A stretch of DNA of 64,000 nt from Saturnia japonica (Eukaryota; Arthropoda; Insecta; Lepidoptera; Saturniidae): contig CM065322.1 in NCBI GenBank assembly GCA_033032175.1, positions 5,022,001 to 5,086,000 of the forward strand, given 5' to 3'. A program made the translations under genes and the position numbers. Positions 23,870 to 37,085 of the stretch are shown here, one piece after another. Position 1 is the stretch's first letter; each line of letters begins with the position of its first letter. Under the pieces are notes generated by a model. It was not told the origin of the DNA and did not search any database. It saw nothing but the letters and a program-made list of their open reading frames with translations.

Positions 23870-23965
23870 TACTTTCGCGGCTGAGTGCCTTAAGTGCTCA
23901 CCCCAAGTCACAGTGAAGCTTCTTGGCCCTAATGGCTAACAGTGTAGTCAGTTCTAAAACAAAAA
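23870..23965 (+). mobile_element. Family Q retroposon fragment (copy 4)
   Basis: Reads CGGCTGAGTGCCTTAAGTGC and TAACAGTGTAGTCAGTTCTA, then an A-rich tail, in plus orientation. Confidence 0.65.
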
Positions 23966-24129
23966 TGTTATTTAACACTCAAACGTGTAATCGCAATAAG
24001 TGCCCGGCACAGACTGGGAGTTCGAGTGTATGCACTCGAACCTGTAATACAAACAATATGTTTGAGTTGTCGTCTCTAGTATTTTTTAATGTATTTTATT
24101 ATTACTACTTTTTTACCACCTGGAGTGCT

Positions 24130-24320
24130 TGACAATCTATTGCCGGTCGTCATTGTAATACCAGCATGCAAGCCTCTCGGCATTTGGATCCACGTACGCT
24201 GATTCCGAAACGCGGTAAACCAAAAGAGAGCCACGGTGCCAGGTTGTGATAAACCTGTGCAAGTGCATAGTGGACGCGACCCACTCAGGTAAAGCTCCTC
24301 ATTCCGCTTCATATCTGGAT
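24130..24320 (+). repeat. Dispersed repeat, family T
   Basis: The block GCTGATTCCGAAACGCGG recurs inverted at about 32610-32635 and, diverged, at 57430. Origin unknown; a retroelement tail is likely. Confidence 0.45.
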
Positions 24321-25530
24321 ATACAACGGTTGATCACAAAATGCGACATGCCTAAAGCGTGCCAATAAGGCAGCACAACACCTCCTGGTTTATGATGATC
24401 GCGAACTATTCGGACAGAACTGTCGTGTTATATGTAACTATTGTATATTGGATATATATACGACAGCCACGTCGTATCTTTTTACCCGAATGCGAAAAAG
24501 GAGGGCTATGATTTTCGAGCGTATGTATGTATATATGTATGCATGTATGTCCATTTATTTGACACGCTCTATAGCCTAAACGGCTTGATGGATTTTAGCA
24601 TACGAGGTGTCGTTAGATTTGTCTTAATTGTGGGAGTGGCAAAGATTATATAATATTTAATGTCGACATTTGGGAATCTAATAAAAAACAAAATAGAAAA
24701 ATATATTTCTTAGTCAATTTTTTTGTTGCAGTCGGGTTTTTGTTTTCTTTATAATGATTTGACTTGTTAAATGATATTAAAAGCAGTATAAAAAATCAAA
24801 ATGTACTTCAACTCACGTGAATGCTTAAGTAGACGTAGTCTCTTAGATACAATACAATCTGAATAATGTTTCTAAAATGAAGATACTTAAAAGCAATAGT
24901 TCGTTTATCCTATCTACCCTCGTAGAAATATTGCATGATGTTAGATAAATGTCTGTTTATAAAATAGAACAAACGTTTTTGTAATGTCTAAAACATGTTT
25001 ATGAAACTGACATAGAAGTATAAAATAGCTAAAACCTCAAAACTTAGGGGTATCCTGGATAATTTCGAGGAGAAAACATGACAAACATGTGACAACATTG
25101 TAACATGTACTCTAATTATAGACTATTCGAAAGGTATAAAAACCTGTAGCGGCAGTTAATTGAATAATCTATTTCAAACGAAAAGCGCAACAACAACAAA
25201 AAACAATTGAAGAAGACAGTTGAGTAGAATTTTTCATCTTGCAAATATCAATTTCAAATAATTCCATTATGTGTAATTTGTCTTCAAAACTGTTTTCTTT
25301 TAAAAGTTGTACTGTATTTTTTATGCGCAAAATATGAGAATGAATTTTTATAAATATAACAAAAAAATCATGAAGTTACTTACTAAACTACTTGTTTAAT
25401 TATGTTGAAGACACTCATCAAATTCGATATTATTTTTACAATTTTATATAGGTGTCATCTAGAAATAAATTACAAATGTTAAAATCAATAATACTTTTTA
25501 TTTTATTTTATAGGTACATATTTTATTTAT
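24320..25530. other. AT-rich non-coding DNA
   Basis: Only a transposon-like remnant at about 24520-24655 (ATGTATGT run, then CTAAACGGCTTGATGGATTTTAG) stands out. Confidence 0.4.
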
Positions 25531-25539
25531 AATAGCTCG

Positions 25540-25880
25540 ACAAATTGGCGGTACTATCACTGATGGTAGGCACAGTACAATCCAAATGCAATGGCGACCA
25601 CCGAGAAATCGAAAATCCCTCGGCGCGGCGGTAGTCGCTGTCATGCCAGCCTGCATAAATACCCATCTCTTGATTTTACGCTTAAAAGACCCAATTTTGT
25701 AAGAAGAAGGAAACACATTAGCCGAGAGATGGTTCCACAGCTAAGATAAGACATTGAGAACTTTTTAGTTCGTGCCAAGATGGAGGTTACCGTAAAACTG
25801 TGACTCCGAATTTCATTAAAAATTAAATTAAGTAAATTAAAAATCTTTTTAGTTTCGTCAAAAAGTATAATTTCTAACAT
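25540..25880 (+). repeat. LINE-tail-like repeat, family S
   Basis: Shares GTCGCTGTCATGCCAGCCTGC and the following GTAAGAAGAAGGAA...TTCCACAGCT layout with 51700-51890. This resembles the 3' end of an insect non-LTR element. Two overlapping minus-strand frames here are antisense artefacts. Confidence 0.5.
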
Positions 25881-26950
25881 GTGTACATAAGTCCCTCAAC
25901 GTATTCACTTTTTTTTAAATAAAATGTTGCAACCCTAGTCACTGTTGCTCCCGAAAAGGCTCTAATTACCATAACAATCTTACGGCATAAAGTAAAGATC
26001 ACTAATTAAGTACGCAGTGCGCCTTGTCCGCTTATCCGAGCCAGATATCCTTTGAGATATAAATAACGCCATCAGATAGGGTAAACTTAGGAATCTCTAC
26101 ATTTTCATAGTTCAAACAATGGCCTGCAAATGTTTATTTTAAATTTATAAAATTAATTTAAATAGTGCCCATAAAATATATATATATAACTTTTTACCAT
26201 CGCCACTCGAAAAAGAACATTTGAATCGACGACAACAGTGAATAAAACTTTCTTTTAGTCACCGAGTGAATAAAAATATTTTGAAATAGGAACAAACATG
26301 AATTATATTTTGAATTATGTATGTACCTACAAAAAATAAATAAAACGTGCTGAATGAATCATATTGTTGCGTGCGTGGCTAGCTGAATGTTGCTATCCAA
26401 TTTAATTATCCCACCAATTTTAGTTTGTTTCTTTTCGTTATTGTTTCAAATACCCAAGCCTTGTTTCAAAACCAAAGAAGAATAATTTACACTGAATTTC
26501 AAAAACTGTTTTACTATGAATTTCTAATGTTTATATTTAATCCCTTGTTCTTTTATCACCGATTATATAATCAAATGTGGTAAATATAAATATTAACTAT
26601 ACTACAATACTATTTATTTTCTCGTAGTCAATGGTAAAAATTAGAGTACATAACTCGTAAAAAAAAATTCATTTTGCTTCTTGCATTCCTCGCTCCGCTT
26701 AGGATTCTCCACCACAATCCTTCGCTGCTCTCGAGATCCAACTTAGTCCCTCGAATTAAATTACCTTCTTTTTCAATTTTCGTATAATCTATTATAACCA
26801 ATTACGTTTTAACAAAAGAAAAATAAAATCGTTTTGGTACTGGTTTCTTTATCTTACAATCGATATATGCCTTGCCCATATGAACCTAATACCTAGTTAA
26901 AAAAATCAATTAAAACAAATAAAAGAAATTTCCGATTTAAATTTTAAAAT
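25880..26950. other. AT-rich non-coding DNA
   Basis: No supported feature. The 26690-26760 block (CTCGCTCCGCTTAGGATTC) is less AT-rich and of unknown origin. Confidence 0.4.
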
Positions 26951-26954
26951 GAAT

Positions 26955-27115
26955 GCAGTTAAAAATCTGTCGCCAAGACCCGATATATGTGTTCCGGCAG
27001 CTGCACTAGAGAGCCAGTTCTACCACTAGGCGCAGGGTGTCACCATCTTGGGGAACATCGTAATTTAACATCCGATGTGATTGTGGCCATAACGCTAAAA
27101 ACCTATAAACAAAAA
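26955..27115 (+). repeat. SINE-like repeat, family N, copy 1
   Basis: Shares CTGTCGCCAA, GCAGCTGCACT and CCACTAGGC blocks with 40098-40260 and 62560-62755. Inverted copies lie at 28240 and 46810. Confidence 0.6.
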
Positions 27116-27960
27116 CAACTAACTATGATTTTAATCTAGAAATTTCCTATCAAATGCTAACAAAACATAAAAGTGGCAACATTATTCTCATTTAATGCTA
27201 ATGTAAAAGTTAAGAACAAGGTAATTTTAAATAAAAACTCTTTTGTTAACATTGTATGCCACGTAGGCCTTGAATAGTATTTTAAAATAACTTGTATGTC
27301 CGTAAACTTGAAATAAGGCATCAGAATCATTACAAGGTAATTTTTTTACAATGACAAACAAATAAAGAACAACTCATATCTGAGACACACGCTGCGTGAA
27401 ACCGAGCGTAACATATCTCCATCGTTTTCTGCCGGCAGGCGGCGCACGCGCCTTCGTACGTCATAATGGCTGACACAATATAACCTCAAAATATAAAAGT
27501 TGTTTCAAACTTTTACCTTATCCACTAAAACATAAAATTGTATTAAAAGCCATACTACATAATATTATTCATTACGCCGTTTTGTTTCTGATAAACGTTT
27601 CACACTTATCAACTAACCTTTGTTTGTTCGTAAAAATGTCCTAGGTTTTAAAAAGTAATGTAATAAAGTTTAAAATTAATAATCTTAAAGAATATGCGCC
27701 GTAACTGTAAATTTGTGAGGTTAAATCAAGGAGTTGACTGAGAAATGGAACCGATTTATCAGAGATTTCTTTTATTTTCTCGAGTAATTTTGAATAATTT
27801 GTGAATGAAGGCGCTATCGCTGAGACAAGGGAAGTAATTTATATGTTGTGTGCTCTGTTAATTAATGACTGCAACTGTTTCATTTGTTTTTATTTAAATT
27901 ACCTTATCTGATACGCTTACCTAGTGATAAGCTAAATAAACCAAGATTAGTAAAATAATG
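27115..27960. other. Non-coding DNA with a CpG-rich patch
   Basis: The patch at 27385-27485 includes the palindrome CTGCCGGCAG (27429-27438) and GGCGGCGCACGCGCC. It has no repeat partner in the window and is a weak regulatory candidate. Confidence 0.3.
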
Positions 27961-27964
27961 AAAA

Positions 27965-28190
27965 AAATTGGTTGCCTGTAAAGTCGGTATACGGGCGAAA
28001 GTTTTACGTGACAACGACTTTATGTCTGTCTCTCTCGCTCTTAGGCGGGCTAACCATGCCCGAGTGGAAGGGACGCGTGCCTCTCACTCGCTCTCATTGT
28101 GAGCGCATAACGTGAGCGGAGCGTAACGCAGTTTCTTGAAGTGTCACCCGGCAAACCAATTTATAAGACGTTGTCACGTCAAAATGTAGG
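27965..28190. mobile_element. MITE-like repeat with inverted matches
   Basis: ATTGGTTGCC at 27967 matches the reverse of GGCAAACCAAT at 28150, and TTTTACGTGACAACG at 28002 matches the reverse of CGTTGTCACGTCAAAA at 28169. The interior is CpG-rich (CTCTCTCGCTC, GAGCGGAGCG). No open frame. Confidence 0.4.
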
Positions 28191-28239
28191 TATACTAATA
28201 GATTAAAACGTGTATTTTTAAAGTTGTTGTAGGTTTATC

Positions 28240-28470
28240 CTTATAGCTACCATCTCACCTGATCTTAAGTGACGAGGTGACCCAAGATGGTAGCACGCTG
28301 AGCTTACTGGAAAACTGCCACTAGCCAAACGGGCATTATTAGTAGAAGCTCTAAAGGATAAAGGTACCTATGGTTTCATCACGATGTTTTCCTTCACCAA
28401 AAGCTCGGGTTCATTGCAGGGGTTCGAACTTATCATTGCTTCAACTGTATTCTCTTAAACTGTACTAATC
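28240..28470 (-). repeat. SINE-like repeat, family N, copy 2
   Basis: Inverted relative to 62560-62755: GATCTTAAGTGACGAGGTG, GGTAGCACGCTGAGC and CATCACGATGTTTTCC correspond to blocks there. GGGGTTCGAACTTA may be a degenerate polymerase III B box. Confidence 0.55.
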
Positions 28471-29500
28471 ATGTTGCTAGGTAAAAAACTAGCAACAGAA
28501 ATAATCACAAAATTATGATAAAAATATTAATGAGAGAGAAGATATTTTACACCGGAACTGTTTATTTCTCATAGAACATTCTCATTACGCCCCACAGTTT
28601 TACATTCGTATCAGATCATGTAAGGAATTATAAACAGTTGTTATAAATAATAATAAAATTTAATTAATATCGTCACCAGCTTACATGATTCCCCGTTGAC
28701 TATAATCATTGCTTAACATATTATGGGAGTGAACCGATCATTGGCATTTTTTCTTTGATTTTGTTTGCCGCGCGGCGTTATGTAAGGTGCTGGGAGTTTT
28801 CCTATATCACTTTTTATCAAACGCGTCTATGTTTTATTAAGTGATAGTTCTTTTAGTGTGTTTAATAGGTAGAGAGTAAAATTAATGGCAGGTCGACAGG
28901 TTGAATAAAACAAGACCAAAAACGGAATTCTCTAGTGTGCGTATTATTTTGTTAAAAAAAGTCTTTGTTATATGAGTTACATCGAGGTACAATATACCTA
29001 ATCACGAATAACATTACTATTAAACATTAAATTAGACTTTAAAACCTAAGATTTTGCAAAAATAAGCGGGATTAGTTTTGATAGAGATACTAAAACGAAA
29101 AAGTCTCCTATCTCTATCTTGTTCTAACACAAGCGTATAAAATGTTCTTTCTGTTTCATGTTGCCGATCTATCTACATTAAATAAATATGCACGCGCGCA
29201 TCATGTTACGGAAGTGCGAAATGATGAAGTTATCCATTCCAGTTAAAGTAAATTCATTCAGTAAATTTAATGTTATCTAAATAATCTTTATTACAATTTG
29301 ATTAAAATGATGGCCAACTCATTATGTTGTTGGTTTAACTAGGGATAAAATGATTGCAGGTACTTTTACTTGGTTATGCCAAAGAATTAAAACTTCCTAC
29401 GTGCGTAAGTAAGTACACACTTTTTTCTGAGCACGTACTTTTAAGACTAGATCCTCATATTGTTTATGTTAAAGTCTTTATTTGTTTTTCATAAAAGTTG
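28470..29500. other. AT-rich non-coding DNA
   Basis: No gene. It contains a family P fragment at 29185-29290. Confidence 0.4.
29185..29290 (+). repeat. Family P repeat fragment
   Basis: ACGCGCGCATCATGTTACGGAAGTG then ATGATGAAGTTATC, matching the block at 57650-57705. Confidence 0.5.
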
Positions 29501-29504
29501 TTAG

Positions 29505-29580
29505 CAACTTTTATTGTTTGAGTTGACTAACACTGTTAGCCTGAAGGGATTTAACAGCTTCACCGGGCTTTGTGTTAGCA
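29505..29580 (-). mobile_element. Family Q retroposon fragment (copy 5)
   Basis: Contains TGACTAACACTGTTAGCCTGA and ACAGCTTCACCGGGCTT, the tail-proximal part of family Q. Confidence 0.6.
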
Positions 29581-29589
29581 ACAAGCTTT

Positions 29590-32410
29590 AGCAGACAAGA
29601 TGTTCCAGCTTATATTTGTACTCTGGTAGATCTGTTTCCTATTTTGAAATAGAAGTTACGCTTAGGCTTCGGTGACTACACAATATTATATACATCTCAT
29701 GCCTGTTAATTAACAAATATTATAATTCCAAACCTAGTTCTGTCTGTACAAGTATTAATTTTTTCAACTTTCATGTTAGATGTTCATTATAAAAGTGTGT
29801 CCGTGAAACTGTTTGTCCATCTGTATGTATGAATTGAAATAAAAAACGACTTGGCAGATTTTAATAAATTTATGTAAACGGGAAGTGTAATATTTTATTG
29901 CTCAATTAGTAGGCGTTAGAAATCACTATATGTAACTTTTTATTTATCCTGAAACGAATTTAATTTTAAAAAATCTAATTGTCACTCCAAATTTGAGCGA
30001 TAATAAAAGTTATCAATATAACCTAAGCTATTTTTATAAGAGGAGATGTATTACCTGCTGTCTATTTTGGTAATATTAAAGTCAGGTAATTGCCTGACAT
30101 TCTCCTAGTCACGTATTATCCAGTTCAAGGTTGCACGTAAATACAACTCTAAATATATATTCATTTCGTTCTAACATCAAAAATAACATATAATGTATTT
30201 CATATTCTTTCCTTTTTTTGCTTATTATATAACTGGAAGCATTATTTATAGTTTGTATGAATAGTTTAATTATGCTCTTTTTAGTGCACTGATGTTGGCG
30301 TATGACGCTTCTATATTATAAAATGTCATTGAATATAACTAAATATGTATAATATAATAGATAAAGAATCTGCAAATTCGTTTTTTAAAATTAATAGTGA
30401 GTACCCAGCAATACAAAAAACAAATACTGTGATAACTATATCGGTTTATTGAAATATTGTAAGGTATTTACCTGTTCATATTCGCGCTGGGTACTTGTTA
30501 TTAATAGAACAATTAATATGAAATTAATACACGTCAGGCATAACTAAAATCATTAAAAACACCACGTAAAAATAACGTCTATGGCAGGCGTACAATATCT
30601 TTCACAATACCTGACACTATAAACAAAATACTACTGGACGCTATGGATTCAATATATAGTAAAAACATTAAATACAAATTGAAAGATTACTACATCAACT
30701 CTCAATATAAGTATAGTAAGTTATAATCATTTAACTTAACGTTATGTTTAATGCTAAACATTTATATTACAAACAGCAACGCGTTTAATAAAACCTTAGG
30801 CCATGGCATGCTAAGACAAACCCCAGAGGTTTTATAGGATGCCTATAACAATAGCTTGTATATAAATTTATGCGTGAAATAAATAAAAACATAATTAAAA
30901 CAAAAAATCACGAGGCGTAAATAATTACTACGTAATGAACTTGCATAATAAAATATCGTCAAACATTTCAGAATACTACGACCAATTTTGTCATTCAATA
31001 CTTACCATCTTTATTACTGTCACATTAATACAAAGAAAAGTTAAAATATATCTTTATTCTGTATGGTACAAATTAAATAGCGAAATGAATTTGTACCCTT
31101 TACGATACTAAGCCCCCTATGGCTAAGCGATTTGTCTTTACCGAAGTACGGACGTTAAATCATCGCGCGGGTCCCATAACCGAATTCCAGAGACGGATTT
31201 AATAAAAGTTAAAGGATACTTACTGGCCCCCTCCTTGTCGATATTAGTTTCGTTTTTAGACTAATAATATCATAGAAACAAAAACATTCTTTCAGTCCCA
31301 CGGGCTCTTGTAGCGGGCTCACTTTTGCCACATTCGTGGGTCTAGGAAAGCACTTAGTAGACTCTTTTTAAAATTGCTTTTTTTTGCGAATACGCTCCAA
31401 TAAGTAAAACATGTATATATTATTGTGTATATTTTGATTTGTAAGACTTGATAGTGTATATGTTGGTTTATATATTTCCTAGTTTTATGTTATGAGCACA
31501 TACCATTATAATCCACTAATCTACGTCATGGGTTCACTAGCAAAATTTATGGCGGCATAGCATATGACCTCTGTGAAAACTGTAAAGGCGGCGAATGCAT
31601 TAATGACATTGTGTAAAGCGACAAGCAACAGTTACTACATTAAAGCAGACAGTTGGGAGACTCGTAAAAATGGATTCTCCTAAAAAAAATCTACAAAATA
31701 CGGCAAATAAGCAATTATTCACTATTAATTCTTAAGCATTCAAATTTACAGTTCATTTAGACTACATTTTGGAATTGATTGTAGGTAGGTACTGAAAATA
31801 CACATAAACAAGGGAACATTGTAGTACCTACCTACCTACAATCATCTTTCGAATATATCAAATTTTATTTGGGGCCCAATTATGAATACTTGGATACATC
31901 CCCGCATGGTAATACACAATAAAATAATTTATTCAATAAAACAAATAGGGCTTAATAAACTTGTGACTTTGGTCGCTGTTACCTTGTTAAAAGTAATGTC
32001 GTACATAAATATACAGAGAATTTTGCTTTATCAAACATTATTTTATCAATTAGTTTACATTATTTTAATTTATTATTATAACTACCAATACGTTGTTTCT
32101 GGAAGGCGTTACATTTGTTCTTTTGCTTATCAATATTACTCAATAAGTTACTTTAATTTTTAAACATATATGGCCGTTTTCAATAACATATCTGAACTCA
32201 CTATCCCCCATTAGTACATATTTGTAATAAGTACTATCTTTCACTTAAGACAGATATCGGCTATCCTCTTATTTATCCAAGCTATAGAATATGGATATAT
32301 ATTATGTAGATACGAAAAACTATCCACTGATAGTTTATTGAAAAAAAAAGTAAGGACAAAAGGTTATATTTGTCAATCTTTAGTAACTGAAGCAACGGAT
32401 AGATAGGTTA
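29590..32410. other. AT-rich non-coding DNA
   Basis: A transposon-like block lies at 29795-29960. A less AT-rich stretch at 31085-31340 (GCGCGGGTCCCATAACC, CCCACGGGCTCTTGTAGCGGG) has no partner in the window and cannot be assigned. The open frame at 31882-32163 has no recognisable motif. Confidence 0.4.
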
Positions 32411-32700
32411 TTGAAAACGACCGATAGTCAACTGGCGATTGTTTCTACGGATCGCGACCACCATATACCACGTGTTACACCTGACGCAGTGTCGTGTTCC
32501 GGGATCATAAGGTGTATACCCACTATTCAAGCGGGGTGGTAGAGTTCAGTACTCGACTGGGTATGGACCACCATGCACATGCTAAAAAACCCAGTGACTC
32601 TTTTAGTTTGTCGCGTTTCAGAATCAGCTAGTGTAACGGCGACCGTCAATGAATTTCTGATCTGTCGGTGGTCGCCACTGTTTTTGTATTATATTGTACA
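32410..32700 (-). repeat. Dispersed repeat, family T
   Basis: Reverse complement carries GATTCTGAAACGCGACAAAC and AAGAGTCACTGGG, matching blocks at 24205 and 57430. Confidence 0.4.
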
Positions 32701-32779
32701 ATGCCGTCACACCAAACCGCAGGCTTCACTAATTCGACTACCGCCAAACCCACGAATTGTTAAGATAAAGATTTTATAA

Positions 32780-33150
32780 AACAGCTTTTAAAAACAAGTA
32801 AAACTTATAATTAAACGTCAAAGAAAGTAAATAAAAATTACAATGTTAAATATCTTATACTACGTACTAACTTTTCCCTGCTTGCTTCGCTCTATGATAA
32901 AAAAATCATACCCACAATACAATCGACTTCTATATTGGTGTCGATATTTGAAAATAGATGAATATTTGTTTAAACAAAAAAACATATATATATAATATAT
33001 AGTCGTGTACCTGACATCTCAGGAATCATTTTAACCCCGCATTTAACTCTCTTAGGGGATGAATTTTCAAAAATCTTGTCTGTTTCCCACTTATGTTACT
33101 TATGGTTTTTACCGTTGTGTAAAATTCCATGCTTCTAGACCCAACGGTTT
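32780..33150. other. Non-coding DNA with repeat-tail block
   Basis: The part 33030-33140 (CTCTTAGGGGATGAATTTTC) resembles the block at 44230-44320 and is a shared retroelement or Helitron-like segment. Confidence 0.35.
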
Positions 33151-33184
33151 ATTTAAGCTGTACGTTGTCTGTCAGGAAACATTA

Positions 33185-33400
33185 ACAATTTAATTAAGGA
33201 GACCGAAGTTCACAACCAAAAATATCCTTGTAATGTGTTCTTGTGGTGAGCAGGGTATTCAGTGCTTCTGGAGAAAGGGTCAAAGTCGCCAACGCGCTGG
33301 TTATACCTCTAGTATTTATTATATGCGTCCATAGACTACGATAACCGCTTACTATCAGGCGGGCCATTCGCTTGTTTACCATCTTAGTTGTATTAAAAAC
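33185..33400 (+). repeat. SINE-like repeat, family M
   Basis: GTGTTCTTGTGGTGAGCAGGG, CCGCTTACTATCAGGCGGGCC and GCTTGTTTACCATCTTAGTTG followed by an A-rich end. Confidence 0.7.
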
Positions 33401-33639
33401 ATGCATGCAGGTCACACGCGGTAGAAGTGAAACCTTCAGAAAACATAAAAAATATTCATATAAACGATACACGTGAACAATACACCACGCTGGCTATGAA
33501 ACCTTTTCCTAAGAAGAGAAGACCGAGATAATAGGAAACAATGTATAATATATTTTATCTCATTCTCTCGCAAGCGAAACCCTAAAATGTATGCATTGTC
33601 GCTTTTTCGTTTTATCGGTTTTCAAATCAAAGCGGTCTA

Positions 33640-35985
33640 AATAAGTTTAAAAAAAAAAAACAAAACGAAGCGAAGCAACGTATTAAACAAAATACTCCTA
33701 ATTCAGCATTTAAAAGCGCGACAATAATCAGAATAGCCAATAAAGGCATGAACGTAAGGCCCGAGGACGTAACGATAACGCGCCGGCACCGAAGCGACGC
33801 GACGACGCGATGACTACCTTTTAATTTTTACACGCCATTTGCTGGGACGTTGCAGTCTGCGCCTTGGAAAACAAGGAATGCAGTGGAGACGAATCCTTTG
33901 TACACAAATATAACAAACAAAATATATTAACACAGGATATTCTTCAAACTTTAGAAGCAAAATAAGTCATTTACACACATACAGAGTGTGCTTTGTAATT
34001 ATAAATACTATCTGACTCGTGACTCGTCCGAATATTACGCATAGGATAGATGTGAACAATCTAACAACCGTTATGTTAGTTAAAAAGAAACTTAATAGAT
34101 GGCGCCTCCTACATGTTAATTAAACAGATTTTATTAAAAAGTAATTTTTAACAAAAATATTAATTTATAATTACTTGTCTATTTTCCGTCAATAGCGGAC
34201 AACTTTGATAAACAAATAAAATAAATATGACCTTGGCACAAAAAACCTTTGAGAATGTTATATCGACATTACCTAGATTCTTTCCGTTTTAAATTTTATC
34301 TCTGTGTTATTCTCTTAATTTTGTACTTATCTAGTTACAACCATTTAGTCAGGGAAAAGGCGACTGTGACACTGTTAATCTTAAGATTGTCACAGTTATA
34401 TGTAATAACTAGTTACTATATATTTTATTATTTGTATTGTATTTTAAACAACGTTTTTTTTTTAATTTTTTTTCTTACTCCATAAATTTATAAAGCAACT
34501 TTCTATAGATACGTTTCCTAAGATTTAATAGTTATATCAAACGTTAAGGTAATTGACATGGACGTACCTATTTTATTAATTTTTATACGTCCACGGTAAA
34601 TTATTACAACTTATTAATGTGTATGTATTCGCCATATTCTTACTTTCTACTTTTTTTCTACTGTTAGTGTTTTCAACTTGAGACTAAGTGTGTCATTAGT
34701 TGTTGTATTTTTAATAGATAATTACAACCAATTTCGCAAATCATTGAGTTTCTTCTTCGAATAAACATAAGCTTTTAGTTTTTTTTTTAATCAGAACTCC
34801 TGCCAACTATTGTTAAATAAGGGCTAATTGAAAAAGACAGTAACGTAAAGTTCGCATGCAATTATGATCGCCATGTTTGGAAAATCAAAATATTTTTTTT
34901 AAATATAAACTTCTTAATATTTACTGACGATATGATCTAAATAGTTAGAATCCTCAAACAACAAAAATCTTAAGTTACAGATAAATGAAAAAGATTATCA
35001 AAATAATATTTCACATAAAGAAATACTCCATATCATTTTTATTCCAAATGTGTTCCTAATTTCTCCCTCAGTCCGGTGCCTTTTCATTTGTACTCAATTG
35101 CTTTGCATCCCTTTTTCGCATTTCTTTAATTCCCACTTTTTATTTTCTTCAGCCCCTTTAAGAAATATCCCCCTGGCTATTAGTTAACTTATGTCGCTTA
35201 GTAATTATTAGTGAGGAAATTTATTCGTCTTTTGCAAGTGTTCACGTAGAGGTTTACAAAGTCACAAAACACCAAGAAGAATTGAATGTTCTCTTTAAAA
35301 AATCGTTAACTTCATAAAAGATAGAAAAATTGTGAAGATACTATCTTTATATTGATATACTTTTTTATTCTTATTGAATTATAATAAACTATGCAGACGA
35401 CATTAACAGAAAAAATTGTTTTCAATATATATATACAGCTTCCGAGCCAAGATATAAAGTATTTAGATATTACATTTTATAAAATTCAGAAAGTGGAGTT
35501 AATAATTTAATCAATATAATGTTTACCATCATATTAAAAATATGTATAGTTAAATAATTACTAGTGCTATTATTATAAAGTACATTTTATATACAAGTAA
35601 TTAAGAAAAACAAAATGATCGAAATTTCTTAAAATCACTAAATGTTATTAATTTTTTTATTGAAACACAATAATAAATAATTATATTTTAAAATTTTAAT
35701 AAACTAAAATAGAAAATGCACAAAATAACATGCCATTAAATCAATAATACATGTAATTAAAAATTCAATCCTAAAATTTGTTTTAATTGTAGTACTATAT
35801 TAAACAGGTTAGGCCTAGTAAAGGTGCTATAGTTAAAATTTTCATGAAATAATATACTGACAATCTAATTCCGATAAAGACTTAAAAATTTTCTATTTGT
35901 TTGTGTTTTATAAATTATTTTTATTATTAATTTTATGAAAGACATAAAATAGAAGAGCGAACAAGACAATATTTAATAAAAAATA
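33640..35985. other. Non-coding DNA
   Basis: Starts with a CpG-rich unique patch at 33715-33900 (CGCGCCGGCACCGAAGCG; CCTTGGAAAACAAGG is a short inverted repeat), then becomes very AT-rich with no gene visible. Confidence 0.4.
34092..34114 (+). repeat. 23-bp repeat shared with 42219-42241
   Basis: The 23 bases are identical, in inverse orientation, to 42219-42241. Weaker similarity continues about 60 bp upstream, so these are two copies of an unclassified dispersed repeat. Confidence 0.75.
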
Positions 35986-35989
35986 AAAA

Positions 35990-36205
35990 TAAATTGAATG
36001 ATCTGGAAAAGTTCCCTAGTAAAAATTTGAAGCCGAAGGTCCAATGCTAATTAAATTATAATAAAACAATTATTGAGGTACTGCCTTTCCAACGAAAAGA
36101 GAATCATTTTAATTGGTTCCTAAGCAAAGAAGTTATGGCTGAATATTAAAAAATATATAAATTCGAATTGAGAACCTCCTCCATTTTTGAAAACGGTTAA
36201 TAATA
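35990..36205 (-). repeat. Dispersed repeat, family O
   Basis: Reverse complement of the block seen at 40605, 46438 and 50930: GAGAACCTCCTCC, AAGAAGTTATGGCTGA, CTTTCCAACGAAAAGAG and GAAGCCGAAGGTCCAATGC. Confidence 0.65.
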
Positions 36206-36464
36206 ACTTTAAAGTAAAATCTGGTAGTACTTATTATGTACGACAAATAAAACATGAAAACCTCATGTAAAGGAACGTGGAACCGTGAAAATAGTAATTA
36301 TGTGGTTTTGCATAGTCTTGCAAATAGCGGGGCAAATATTGACATTGCGGTCGCAACACACTGGTTCCTTGTTAGATTTGATTATCTCCTTATTTGTGGT
36401 AATTTTGAGCATAACGTTGGTATGCATGGGAATTGGTACAGAACAGAAGTAAAGACGCAGATAA

Positions 36465-36690
36465 TTTTTTTTTTGGAGATTTCACTCTACTTGAGGCAAC
36501 CCGACTGGTGGTTACCTTCACCCTACAGAAGATAGCAGTCAAATGACCTTGTGCTGTGTTCCTGCGGTGAGTAGGGTTTACAGAGCTCCTTGGGGTAGAG
36601 GGCTTCAAGGTCAGCAAAGCACTATAGCCGCTTACCGTCAGGTGGGCAGTATGCTTGTTTGCCACCTTTGTAGTAAGTATACAAAAAAAC
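36465..36690 (+). repeat. SINE-like repeat, family M
   Basis: One of the better preserved copies: CTCTACTTGAGGCAACCCGA, GTGTTCCTGCGGTGAGTAGG, CCGCTTACCGTCAGGTGGGC, TTGTTTGCCACC and an A-rich end. Open frames on both strands here derive from the repeat. Confidence 0.75.
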
Positions 36691-36799
36691 ATAACTACAG
36701 TCAAAGAGTTTTTGGCGGGTTTTTGAGCTGACATGTTGTTTTTCTTTTTTAATTCATAAACTTAATCTAAAATTTCCGTTCTTTGAACTTTAATAAGTA

Positions 36800-37085
36800 A
36801 TATTGGTGGTAATTTAGGTGATATAGTTTTATAATTATGCATACGTGAAGTGGTTTATATGAATATAAACTGGAAACATGCATTTTGAGACGGCGCATAC
36901 ACTCCCTAGACAGTTCTAACAAGGGAGCCACCATCTTGTTGGACCCACTTAATTTGAATATTAGAAAATACTATGAAGACTTTAAACATGCCCTGCAACA
37001 CAACACAACACTGGCAAGTGCTTCTGGCGACGCCAAATCAAGAAGAAGAAGAAGAACTACACTATATAATCAAAACAGCATACTC
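36800..37085 (+). repeat. Dispersed repeat, family R
   Basis: Its first half (GTGAAGTGGTTTATATGAATA, ATAAACTGGAA) matches 39960-40085. It ends with GGCGACGCCAAATCAAGAAG and a GAA run. Class unknown. Confidence 0.5.

Noticed and set aside
24441..24653. 70-codon open frame
   Set aside because: Overlaps a transposon-like remnant with an ATGTATGT run.
31882..32163. 93-codon plus-strand open frame
   Set aside because: Composition is Ile/Tyr/Leu-rich as expected from translating AT-rich DNA; no motif.
34249..34485. Hydrophobic 78-codon frame resembling membrane segments
   Set aside because: Poly-T and AT-rich DNA translates into Phe/Leu/Ile by chance; no start context or homology.
36254..36734. 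Overlapping open frames on both strands
   Set aside because: Produced by a SINE-like family M copy at 36465-36690.
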